A stretch of 64,000 nt of DNA from Cylindrodendrum hubeiense (lineage: Eukaryota > Ascomycota > Sordariomycetes > Hypocreales > Nectriaceae): assembly GCA_014621425.1 (NCBI GenBank), contig JAANBB010000014.1:248001-312000 (forward strand), written 5' to 3'. Positions 54,366-64,000 of the stretch are shown piece after piece. The notes beneath the pieces were generated by a model. The model had not been told where the DNA came from and did not search any database. It saw only the letters and a list, made by a program, of their open reading frames with translations. Within the stretch, counting starts at the first letter, position 1, and each line of letters begins with the position of its first letter. The position numbers and the translations under genes were made by a program.

Positions 54366-55704
54366 CTTGTTTTTAGGAGAAGGTTATTTGTACGGTTTAG
54401 CTTTGAAGAGATAGAATCGCATGAGCATCATTGCAGTTTGACTGTATTAAGAATACTGAGCACCGTTAATTTTAATGGCAGTGGACGCCGAAATAAATGC
54501 CATAATATATCTGAAGATATGTGAGGATATGGTCGCATCCGATATGGGTACATGTGTAGATGCAATGTCAACTTTGTCAACGCGGCAAATAATACATATT
54601 TAAAACGCACATATTATTCATTTAATTCACTATTGATACAGACTTTAGTGCACAGCAGACCAGAATACCCACACCACCACCGCAACAGCAGCCGTAGAGC
54701 TAGTGATGTTCAAGTTGTTACAAATTCAAGTATTGGAGACACAGCCACACAGCAACCACGGAGGAAAATGACAACCAGATCACCGGGTGCGTCCGACTAT
54801 ATAAAAAGTAAGTAATTTTCCAAAGAATGGAGCGACATGTTAAGTATCAAAAACTATACCGGCAGTTTTTAATACTTAAGTTAACAAAGAAACGATTGGG
54901 TTTTACGTAGCGACTGTACGAAATTTAAATAAAATAAAAATAAAAAGCATAAACATACACCCTATAAAATCAAACGATTGGCTTTATATTTATATTCATG
55001 GTAGCTCGCGTAGCTCACTTGTCATTTCTGCCCAACCTGCCAAATCTACCCGACACACTAGTATTTCTAGACCAGGATCGTGCTCCAGGTCATGAGCGAA
55101 GCATACTGAACCTTCAATGCGTTTATTTTCTGCTAAGGGCATCAAAACTATCTATTGAAGCACTCTGGCCAAGCCTATCGAGTTGTCATAGAGTAGATAG
55201 CGTCTGCGGCGAAGATCTGGTTAACGCAGGCGTTGAGTCCAGGGCTTAGCAATGAGACTAATTCTACTGATCATAGCTCATGTCAACGAATACAATGATA
55301 GTACATCGCCAAGTTGAAACTATATATAAATACTGATTCTTTACCCTGAGCCATCATAGTTGGAAGAGGCTGAAGTAAGCATTCTGTACGATGGGACGCT
55401 CCGCAGCATAGAAGATATTTATGGTTACTGATGTATGTGGTAACTCACTGAGGATCGCCCGACAGGTGCAGTATAATCCTTAAGCTAGGTCATCATAGAA
55501 CAGGCAAATCTATATTCTATTTTAGTTTACCAGTGTTTTACTTTTCTGAATTGATGCCTGATGACTTTTTGCAAGCTCACGTGGTGGAGCTCGGCTCGGA
55601 TTACTACCCCGCACACGTCAGCCATGGCAAAGTTGTGAGACCATGGAGAACTACTTTCGCCGAGACGCCAAACCCACGTCGATAACGGGTAGTTAGAGGA
55701 CGGA
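54366..55704. other. Intergenic region upstream of gasdermin-like gene B
   Basis: About 1.3 kb, AT-rich (especially 54840-55000) with short ORFs and no recognised gene or repeat. Confidence 0.5.
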
Positions 55705-56571
55705 ATGAGTTCTCGAGTAAAACATTATTTTCTAGCGCCGATTGGAAATCCTGCCGAAGGGCCAATCCGACTCGGTAACATCGTCTCGGCCCCACGACTC
55801 GCAGATGACCCTCTCAACGAGGATCATGTCCCATTGAGCTCTGTGTCTATGGACGTTGTTGATCACACCGAGCACAGCTACGACTTCGGGATAAATATCA
55901 ACAATGGCAGCCGCGTCGGTGTATGGGCATCATTCTTGCAGACTTTGGGCCTGGGCGGGGACGTCACCGTCGAAGGTTCCAACGAGAACAGCGAGCAATG
56001 GGCGTGTGAGAGCATGCGGACAATCTCATTCACACCAAAGCTGGACTACATAACTAAATGCTTGGAGGATGAAGGTGTGCAGAACTACATGCGAGTCAAC
56101 AAGCCCTGGTTTGGCACCTCGAGGTTATACATGGTCACTGGCATCAAAGTCGCATACGGAGCTTCCTCTACAGTCCGCTACGCCCAGAGTAGAGGGTTTC
56201 ACCTCCGATTTGGCGTCGACCTTACTGGCCTAGGGATCCCGCTAACTATTGGGCCCGAATTTGGCCGCACCAACACGCTTTCTGTCCGGCAGTCGCAAGA
56301 AGGTGCCGAGCCATTTGTGTTCGCTTTTCGCTTGCGCCGCATCAAGATAACTGGGAAGGGGAATATTCACCATGAACAATACGACAAAGGAACAGTCCTC
56401 GGTATTAAGGAAGATGAAGTTGACGAATCGGATGTCAAGTTCGAGGTTATCGTTGAAGGAGTTGAGGACGATGACGCGGATGGATCCGAATTCCAACTGG
56501 ACAGTAATGATGCTGTGGATGAGGCATCACCAGTTGGTATCGAATGCACGTGCGCTGCCTCGGAAGATTAA
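55705..56571 (+). CDS. Gasdermin-like protein B (putative pore-forming cell-death effector)
   Basis: Single-exon protein of 288 aa, no signal peptide. It matches protein A (31611) along its length: YFLAPIG then IRLGNIVSAP (21-30); a glycine-rich segment with VWASFLQTLGLGGDV (73-87); MRTISFTP (104-111); LYMVTGIKVAYGA (141-153); FHLRFGVDLTGLGIPLTIGP (165-184); FVFAFRLRRIKI (204-215); and an acidic tail (about 235-274). The last 15 residues contain two cysteines (ECTC). An alternation of polar and hydrophobic residues in 165-215 suits long amphipathic beta strands, as used in gasdermin pores. An S8 protease gene lies 3.6 kb downstream in the same direction, with an AAA ATPase gene convergent in between. 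The gasdermin assignment is inference from this similarity and context. Confidence 0.62.
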   Translation: MSSRVKHYFLAPIGNPAEGPIRLGNIVSAPRLADDPLNEDHVPLSSVSMDVVDHTEHSYDFGININNGSRVGVWASFLQTLGLGGDVTVEGSNENSEQWACESMRTISFTPKLDYITKCLEDEGVQNYMRVNKPWFGTSRLYMVTGIKVAYGASSTVRYAQSRGFHLRFGVDLTGLGIPLTIGPEFGRTNTLSVRQSQEGAEPFVFAFRLRRIKITGKGNIHHEQYDKGTVLGIKEDEVDESDVKFEVIVEGVEDDDADGSEFQLDSNDAVDEASPVGIECTCAASED

Positions 56572-56815
56572 GTGGTAAAGTCTGCTTCACGCGGTATTTT
56601 GAAAGATCAGGTTGGCATTGAGAAAGACAATGATTCGGTGGCTAAAATACTGTCTCACGTCGGCGAGATGAGGTACTAAGCGGCTATAGGAAACACCTCA
56701 GCAGGAACACGGAATCACGATTGGTAGTAAAATGGTATAAATAAATGAATAATTACTTTACGTGGGAAGCTTGGTCTATGGTCAGTTATTTATGAACAGC
56801 GCAAATCCAGGAGAA
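56572..56815. other. Convergent spacer between gasdermin-like B and AAA ATPase
   Basis: 244 bp, AT-rich end near 56720-56760, no gene. Confidence 0.6.
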
Positions 56816-59800
56816 TTATCGCTCTCTCTTGTCCCTTTGAATCTCATCCGACGAGTACCATTTATGCAGCTCCAGCAAGTACTCGTCAAACTTCTTTGCC
56901 TCGTTGATCACTACCTCAAAGTGCCGGTATGCCAACGGCTCCTTACGATACCTGGCCAACTGGCGGGCGGTCGAGATGGCGTTTCGAATCTGACGCCCGT
57001 TCAGATCCACATCAGCAAGCTCTTCAACCTTTTCTTTGATCTCATCCGCTTTGATTCCATAATCCAACTCTCTCGTGTCGTTGCCACCGCTAGCAAGCCT
57101 CTCTTTCTCCAGCCGCCTCAGGCGCAGCAGAAAGTTGTTCCAAATCTGTAGCCGCTGGGCTCTGTCGAGATTATTGTACCGCAGGTTGAGCTGGATGCGG
57201 GACTTAAAAGCCTCGTCAAAGATGCCGACACGGTTACTTGTCAAGATGAGGATGCCTAATCCAAGTGTTAGCAAATAACTTCCTTCTAAATCTGTGGAGC
57301 GCTCATTGCCTTCGTAATATTCTAGAACCCGGAGAAATACGGACACTAAAGCGTTTCGCTCGAGGTTAACCAGGGAGCGCTGCTCCAAAAAGACATCCGC
57401 TTCGTCCAGTAGGACAACTGGATCAAATCAGCGAATTTCTAAATTCTAGTACGTCATAGACTTACCGCAACCCCAAGTCTTTCCAAGATGCATGACAACT
57501 TGAAGGTACTGTGCATCGTTAACAGATCGCTCAGTACAGACTGTATCAGCATAAGCACGTACCTCTTCGACTTCTTCAGCCTTGGTCCCGATATCTCCAC
57601 AGCTTACCCGATAGAGAGGTCTCTTCGCAATTTCAGCCACACTACACTGTTGTTAGATTTCACTCTTTCTTACGTTATTAAAAAAACGTACCTCTCAGCC
57701 GTCAGGGTCTTGCCTGTGCCAGGTCCTCTGTACAAATCGTTAGGTTCAATTCAAAAATACTTTTTTCCAAGTTTGTTTACCCGTGAAGAAGAATAAACAA
57801 CCCATTTCCTTTGCCCTTGATTAGATCGGCGTTCTCATTGGCATGAAGTTGGTTCGTAACCACGGCTTGAACGAGCTCCTTGGTTTGTTCGTCGATGACC
57901 AGAAAGTCAAAGGCCTCGGTGTTCCAGATAACGTCTTCAATGTAGTGGACATCAAGATTCACTTTGAAACAGCAAATGTTAGTTTTGGGCTGACAGTAGC
58001 CGGCCACGCAGAAATTTATCTTACCCCATTCCTTTTTGTCCATATTGAAGCCAGGTATTGACGTAGGGAGGCACATTAGAAACCCATCCCCGAGCTTCGG
58101 ATTATCTTGTGACATTTCTTCTACGCCAACTTCCTCCAATATCGGCAAAGGCCGTTCTGGTTTAGCATAGGTATCTGGATGCATCTGCTTGTGCGTGAAA
58201 ATGTCTATCATGAATCGAGAGGCCATCTGGGTAGATAGTTTAGTAAAACAAAATATCTGGTTAAGTAGGGTTGACTCACAGTTTTGTGAATCTCGTCAGT
58301 CCCTGTCGGGTCATATGAAACATAGTTCCGTGAGCGGCATTTCCAAAACATATCTCCACGCTTGCGAAGAGCTTGAACAACATCCTCACTGGCGTATTCC
58401 ACTGGATAAACAGATAACTCAACGATGCCAAACTCCTCGGTTTTTGACAGTAGCGGGTATATGGTTAACTTCTCGGCTGTCTTCTGAAATTTTCCATCAA
58501 AGCTCCATGATGATCCTTTGATCCAACTGAAAAGTCCGGTCCTAGTAGTTTCCGTTTGGAGCCAGTCTTGTGCGACAAAGCCTCGCAGAGACTGGAGGGC
58601 ACTTCCCGTTCGTGTTGATATCATGACGCCATCCGGAACCTATTGATGATGAGAGCCTGCGAAAAAGAAACCCGAAAAAAAAAACCGAAAAAAAGAAGTG
58701 CTTAACGGTCTTCACAAATAAGTACTCCAGATATTGAGCAGACATCTTCTTTCTTTGCAGCAAATCATCCACAACTCCCCACTCATCCATCATACGGTCG
58801 AGAACGTAACCACGGAATAAGTGGACATATGGCAGTATTGCTGGGTGAAGCGTGTTTATAGCCTTCTCAATCTGCTGGCGCCGGTGAAACCACCAGATAA
58901 ATGGATGCGGAATCTCCCTGTCCTTTTCAAAGTCCGGATGAGGTATTCCCTGAAGGGCAGCCCTGGCTAGTTCTGCTAGTCCTGATTTCAGGTCTGGGAG
59001 GAGGACAGCAACTTGCTCTCTCTCCCATAGAGATGAACTTTCAATTTCCATCTCTTTCTCGATCTGGGTCCCATAAGGAGACTTGGGAGGTTTCCCACAA
59101 CACTCATAGTCCCTATACACGATAAACACAACTTCTTTGTTTCTTTCAAGGTAGAGTTCAAAGTTATTGATAGGCTGGCTCCCCTTCAGATGCGCATTAA
59201 ACCGACCCGTCTCCACAACCCAAGGCTGATCAAGATACATCTTATTCTCAGCTCTCGATTCCATGCAGCGAACTGAGTGGATGACTTGAAATCTAGGCGG
59301 GCCCTGGCGCATCTTCGCCTTGGATCGAAGTAGCTCAACCTCTTTGAGCGTCTTGGATGCTACATCGATGGCTTCAAACAGATCATTGTTGGAGATATCA
59401 GGTGGGGTTTGAAGAAGCCGACATATCTCGCTGCGCCAATCTATTGTAAAGATGGGACGATATTTTGAATCAGGTTGTGACTCTGACTCAGGTGGTGACT
59501 CTAGCCGTGGCTTTTGCTTCTGCCGCGGCTTTTGCTTTCGCCGCGGCTCTCGATGCGGCTTTCGCTCTTGCTCTACCTCTGAAGAAACGGAGTCTGATTC
59601 TCGCAAATCTAGGCAATATCAGCTGTGATACAATCAAGCAGCCGAAAGTGAAACTAACCAACATTCGACCCTGAGTCCCTCGCCTCGCTGCCAGACGCAT
59701 ATCTGGCCTTTGGTGCCCGATGGGAAGAGTCGCGTCGGAGATGCGATCGATCTCTCGCTCCGTCGTCACGCGACCGCGAGGGCAAGGGTCCCTGTTGCCA

Positions 59801-59839
59801 CGGTCGGCCAAATCTTGAGGCTCGATTGCCGGCATCCAT
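56816..59839 (-). CDS. AAA ATPase (fungal DUF7025-AAA type)
   Basis: Nine exons (59839-59659, 59608-58716, 58639-58280, 58226-57781, 57727-57692, 57641-57563, 57508-57466, 57417-57310, 57255-56816), 861 aa. Basic/Ser-rich start (1-110), then a region with LYLERNKEVVFIVYRDYE and ILPYVHLFRGYVLDRM, as in DUF7025, and the AAA core. Walker A GGPGTGKT (627-634), LYRVSCGDIGTKAEEVE, YLQVVMHLGKTWGC, Walker B VVLLDEAD (Asp684-Glu685), then ILILTSNRVG and KSRIQLNL with the sensor and arginine finger. Each junction from exon 4 on rebuilds continuous family sequence; the small exons are 36-108 nt. The last intron uses a GC donor. Such ATPases are common in fungal genomes and of unknown role. It diverges from the S8 gene 286 bp away, so co-regulation is plausible. 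Confidence 0.87.
57256..57309 (-). other. Probable GC-AG intron (54 bp)
   Basis: Donor AG|GCAATG, acceptor ATTAG, with the branch-site sequence GCTAACAC near the acceptor. Its length is a multiple of three and it has no stop, so unspliced RNA would add 18 residues between YYEG and ILILTSN, where the family has no insertion. Confidence 0.7.
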
Positions 59840-60125
59840 AAGTTCTGTAGTTGCTGAAGCTCACGTCGTGACGCTTCATGTCGTGTGGTAAGAAAAGAGA
59901 AGTCAGGCTTGATAGTGGATATCCTGTTCCTGGATGATTGGGGGCCAAAATTTCAGCCTCGTTCGCAGCCGTCGCGTAATCGGCGTATCACCAATCAGCA
60001 TTGCATTAGCAGGCGAACCCTGGTTAATGCCTCAGGTTTGAGAGGGGCCAGGCAAATCTCATCAAGAAGTACAAAACATTACAGTCGCGATTGTCCTCGT
60101 GACGACTGCACAACCAAGCTCGGAT
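59840..60125. promoter_or_regulatory. Shared divergent promoter of the AAA ATPase and S8 genes
   Basis: 286 bp between the two start codons. No TATA box was identified. The divergent layout copies that of the TPR-CHAT/DUF7580-S8 pair in the first module. Confidence 0.45.
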
Positions 60126-62627
60126 ATGCGCTCCGAAGACAATCATGATCGAGCCATGGACCATTCACATCAGCTCCTACTAGATGAAATTGAACGACAA
60201 TTATGCGACCAGGGAACTTCGAAACCCCAAGCCAAAAACCACCCCACTGTCCAAACTCACAAGGACATCAACAATCAGAATTATCGGGACAAGCTTCGCT
60301 GCCTTCGTTCCAGTATCAACAGTAGGTAAACCTGTTGGCAAAGGACAGTTAGGACAGGTCAAATTGGAGATCTGACGACACATTTAGGTTGTTTCGGGTC
60401 GGGAGGGGCGCAAAATGGACGTCTTGACCTGCTTGATGAGCCTCTGATGTGGCAGCTCCCAGCGCTTTGTGGTAATGGCGCAGTTGTTGACCAAATCCTT
60501 TCGAAAACTCGCAACAAAGCGCTTCAGGAACAGCGTGCTAGAACTCAAAGTAATACGGAGGACATTTGGAGCAGGGAGGAATTAGCAGAATGGCTGTCAA
60601 ACCCCGAATCATCCGTATTGACAGTCCAGGGCACGTCCCAGACCTTGGAGCGATTGGAGAAGTTCAGCGTCCAGCTGGTTGATCATATCTCAAAGACTCA
60701 TCCTGTTGTTTACCTTCTAAATCCCCTGCCCATCACTATTTATGAGTCATCGCCTTGCAGAGGAGACTACTTCTTGCGTCAGCTGGCTGTCCAGTGCCTA
60801 CAGATCTTACCCACAGGAAACGTCCCGAACTTGTTGGACTTCCTCGCCGATATGACCAGTCAGTTTCAACCTGAATCATGCAATGACTGGTTTTCAACAA
60901 TGGAAGCAATACTGTCGCATCAGAGCGATGTCTTCATAGTTGTCAACGCGGAAATCCTCCGTCGTCATATCGAAGACGCTTGTCTCTGGCGAGCCGGTTT
61001 CATGAGGCTGGCACAGCGATTGGGGGAGGGCACCCTACTAAAAGTCATGATCCTTACAGGTCGCCAAATCAACGAAAAGCTCGGTACTACAACAAGTGCA
61101 ATGGTCATTGATAGGAATCCGATAGCTTTATCGCATTTACATGCTCCACCTCTACAACGGGTCTATCCAGCTAGATCTTCTCGAAAGTTCTTGGACTCTA
61201 ACGAGAGTGGTGAAGACAAAGGGTACGTAGTGGAATTTTTATCGTCGCTGCGAGAATGCGCCATGACTGAGGGTGCCCCCGAAATCAGAATGCTGTCAGA
61301 CCGCAGTGACTGTCCTAGTGACGTGAAGCCTTTGCAACAACAAGTGCTAGACGCAGGCGGATTTTCAACTTTCCATCAAGGCATAACAATCGATAGCGAT
61401 AGATCCGAACATGCGGAGAGTGATGACAACAAAGCCATGCGGCCTCCGAAATGTGGAATTGAAACTTCAGTGGAGGAGAGACAAGACAAAGACCTGGGGT
61501 CATTTCAGTCAGCGAGTTTGAGATCATCGTACGTAACCCAATCCGAGGCCGCTTTTATGATTATCTTCCCATTTCTAAGAATATATAGAGAAGAATCCGC
61601 CACCCTCTGGTTCAAAAACTTGGCATCCATGACGCATGAGGTCATGTATAACTATGAAGGATATAATCCGAGTTCACATAAGCCGGTCAAAGTTGCCGTG
61701 CTTGATACCGGGTTCTCGTATACCGACGCTAAGGATAAGAAGTCCTTGAAACCATACGCCCAACGTATTAAGAAATTTGCAAACTTTATTGAGGGTGAGA
61801 GCGACGCCGAGGCCTACACAGACCCTTCTGGTCATGGCACAGCGGTAGTCGTGCAGATACTTAAAGTCAGCCTTAGCGTGGTGCTATACGTTTGCCGAGT
61901 CGTACGACCAGGCGCAAATGACTTAATCCCTGATAAGTCGGCTGTGGAAAGGGCTATCAGAAAGGCCGCGGAGAAACCGAACAAGCTAAAGCCTGATGGC
62001 GGTGGCTGGGGCGTTGACATCATCAATATGTCGTTTGGATGGCCGTATGACGACCATGATGGTGTTCGAGACGCCATTCAGTTTGCACGCGTTAACGGAG
62101 TGCATATGTTTGCATCGACTTCCAACCACGGCCTACTTGGTCCTCCGAACGATATCCTGTATCCTTCTCGTTCAGGGGACGTCATTGCAGTGGACGCAGC
62201 TGACGGCCTCGGCGAACACGCAAAGACCACAGCATCGTTGCTGTCCCCTCACGGCAGAGAAAGAAGATTCAGTGCACCGGGTTTGAGACTAGTAGCCCCG
62301 AACTCGACAGCCACATGGTCGGGTTCGTCGTTTGCGTGTCCGATTGCTGCGGGAATTGGCGCATTAATTCTCGAGTTTGCAAGGCAGCCTCCTCTGGACA
62401 AAAGCCCAACTGTGCAAAAGCACCTTGAGAAGATGGCCGCAATGATTGCTATACTACGGCGAATGAGTGAAAAGAAGGGACCTGAGCAGTCGAAATTTCT
62501 TATGCCCTGGAAACTCATTGGTAGTATGTATGAGCGACGAGGGAGAGCGAGAGAGTTTACCTCCCTTAGCATCATACAAGAGTTAGCAAAGGAATATGGG
62601 CCGACAGTCGGCGCGGAGGTTTTCTGA
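60126..62627 (+). CDS. Subtilisin-like (S8) protease with a degenerate P-loop NTPase-like N-terminal part
   Basis: Two exons (60126-60321, 60388-62627), 811 aa. The 66-bp intron (donor GTAGGT, acceptor TTTAG) removes an in-frame TAA; a start at 60184 using the GTAAAC donor four bases on is an alternative. Residues about 130-330 resemble a decayed NACHT/AAA unit: SVLTVQGTSQTLERL in the Walker A place without GK, DVFIVVNAEIL in the Walker B place, and LKVMILTGRQI like the sensor strand. The S8 domain (about 500-745) has an intact triad: Asp505 in AVLDTGFS, His548 in SGHGTA, Ser713 in SGSSFACP. No signal or propeptide is visible, so it is probably cytoplasmic. Closest genes are the AAA ATPase and gasdermin-like B, its possible substrate (inference from HET-Q2/HET-Q1). 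Confidence 0.82.
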
Positions 62628-63305
62628 TTTAGAAGAGATTTTAGCAAGTATTTCAACCAGGAGGGCGTTCAAACAACCATGCTTTTGCATGGTTTATTTA
62701 TGCAGTGCAGTTTCTTTTAAAAGGGGTATAAAGATGTGGAAGGACGCTCCCACAGTCAACATCTGAGTATTTTTAGCCGGCTTCAGGATTCCGACTCCAG
62801 TGAGTGAACCTCAGTTTCTATGTAATATCTAGAATTCAACATTTCGGCCCCGTCGACCTTGACATATGTGATGCTTCGGCTTTAAGATTCAAAACTCGGA
62901 GGGGCAAGGGCTGTTGTTCCTTTTATTATTCCCGTGCTTCAGAACCAACCGAGCCTAGATAAGGTCTGTTACTGTCTTGTTCAGAGGCATAGGCTCCGTG
63001 CATCTTATTGACAAAGTAAATTTTGTCTTTGAGAGGATTTGGGGTGTACAAGTCACACCAGACTTACCTCGTATCAAGATGCGGTTTCGCGGTTTTATTG
63101 TCCAAAGTTGATCCGGCCAAGTGATAGAATAGACCAGAGCTATAAGCCCCTTCATTGGAATCTTCCGGGTCCATTCCACCGTTGACGATGAAGAACCTCG
63201 ACAAGCCGCAGTCCTAGGAGTTACGCTTTGTGAGATATCTCCGTTGACGGGGTCCTCCAGAACTCCATTTGAAGGCTTCTCGTTTGCTTTCTCCCAGTCA
63301 AAGGA
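62628..63305. other. Convergent intergenic region
   Basis: About 680 bp between the S8 stop and the stop of the last, partial gene. Short ORFs only; a 74-codon minus-strand ORF at 62955-63179 shows nothing recognisable. Confidence 0.5.
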
Positions 63306-64000
63306 TCATCGTCGGATTCTGGTAGAGGAGCGACGAACATCATCGTCGGAGGAGAAGGGGAAAAACGTGGCAGCCCGAGCCAAAACGGGGATACGGGCCT
63401 TGGAGAGCTTCTTCTCTTCTATATACGACATGGCGGCATCGAAGCCCGAGGAACTAGCCCAAGGTTGACCCGGCATGGAATTGTGCGCTGCTGCGCTCAT
63501 CCTAGGCATGGCCACTTTCTCCACCCGGCGACGAGCTTCAACTGTCATCTGGCTCTCGCGCCGCTCTAGTATACTGTGTCATTGCACACGCTCACGCTCA
63601 CGCGGTATGACGGTTTCTTTATCCTAACATCCGTGGCTCTGTATTGTACAGGGCACGGCGGGTTCGATGCCTCCCTTGGATACTCGCCTCCGCCGGTGTC
63701 TTCCGACATGACGGAGCGTTTCAGGGGCAGACATGGCGACTTGGCCATCTTCTTCCCAGCACGCGCCAGAAGGTCGGCCATTCGCGCCTCATCGCCCACT
63801 GTGTTGTCTCTCGATATTGTATCTTTGTTGGGCAAGTCGGCTAGTGCTCGCGTGCTCAGCAGCCGTACGGCCCGACCGCCATTTGCCTGTCGCCAGTTAT
63901 GCTTGGGTGGTAGCAACCTCCTCGAACCGCCGGTATTCAACTCGGCATAAACACTGTCATCAGAATGATCGTCCACACCCCTTTCCTCTTCGTCATAATA
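63306..64000 (-). CDS. Hypothetical protein, C-terminal part (gene runs off the window)
   Basis: The frame is open from the window edge, starting YYDEEERGVDD, so the start lies outside. A probable 53-bp intron (63601-63549, GTGAGC...GCCAG, phase 0) joins it to a last exon at 63548-63306, giving about 213 visible residues. The first part is acidic, then Arg/Lys-rich. The end contains GQPWASSSGFDAAMSYIEEK and a Ser/Asp/Arg-rich terminus. No domain is recognised. The opposite strand is also open over 63576-63950, so strand choice rests on the open edge frame and the plausible intron; confidence is low. Confidence 0.4.

Noticed and set aside
60184..60325. Alternative first exon of the second S8 gene starting at 60184
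   Set aside because: It splices in frame using the GTAAAC donor, but its sequence is basic and low in character. The frame starting at 60126 gives a helical, acidic start typical of such proteins and is continuous with the main exon's frame. Not excluded.
63576..63950. 124-codon plus-strand ORF at the right edge
   Set aside because: The minus-strand frame over the same region is open to the window edge and joins a second exon through a plausible intron, so the plus-strand ORF is more likely its shadow.
1..64000. tRNA or rRNA genes
   Set aside because: A scan by eye for A-box/B-box sequences found only partial B-box-like words (for example near 46290 and 63660) without cloverleaf partners. 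A covariance-model search would be needed to exclude a tRNA gene.

Overview
The window is nuclear DNA of a filamentous ascomycete (Pezizomycotina, probably a Sordariomycete). The signs are many short GT-AG introns of about 47-96 bp with CTAAC/CTAAT branch sites, a HET-domain gene, a NACHT-ankyrin STAND gene, a fungal OPT transporter, and a Copia retrotransposon whose coding sequence has been destroyed by C-to-T/G-to-A change of the RIP type. I cannot name the genus or species from the sequence.

Layout. 1-4214: 3' end of an acyl-CoA synthetase gene, then a 1265-aa repeat-rich GPI-anchored wall protein. 4215-9786: a long stretch with no recognisable gene, including a GC-rich block that is open in many frames. 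9787-22325: small secreted Cys-rich protein, HET-domain protein, GPI-anchored protein, a 348-aa orphan protein, a SesA-like protein with a possible sigma-type amyloid tail, and a tannase/feruloyl esterase. 22503-32435: divergent TPR-CHAT protease and DUF7580-subtilisin genes followed by a gasdermin-like gene. 32757-38040: complete but RIP-mutated Copia element with 190-bp LTRs and a 5-bp target duplication. 38487-49100: four metabolic/secretory genes (FAD amine oxidoreductase, OPT transporter, two S10 carboxypeptidases) with an inverted-repeat element between the two peptidases. 50405-62627: NACHT-ankyrin gene interrupted by one in-frame stop, a second gasdermin-like gene, a nine-exon AAA ATPase and a second subtilisin-like gene. 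63306-64000: partial unknown gene.

How the genes may work together. The most interesting content is two modules that each pair a gasdermin-like protein with a subtilisin-like (S8) protease. Fungal gasdermins are pore-forming cell-death proteins activated by proteolysis (HET-Q1 with subtilisin HET-Q2 in Podospora anserina; RCD-1 in Neurospora), and their genes are known to lie near S8 or CHAT protease genes. Module A holds both protease types beside one gasdermin-like gene. Module B adds a STAND receptor-like gene, an AAA ATPase, and an S8 enzyme whose N-terminal half looks like a decayed P-loop NTPase. With the HET and SesA-like genes, the window reads as a regulated-cell-death/allorecognition region interspersed with secretory genes. 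The gasdermin assignment rests on context and on similarity between the two proteins seen by eye; it has not been confirmed by profile or structure search.
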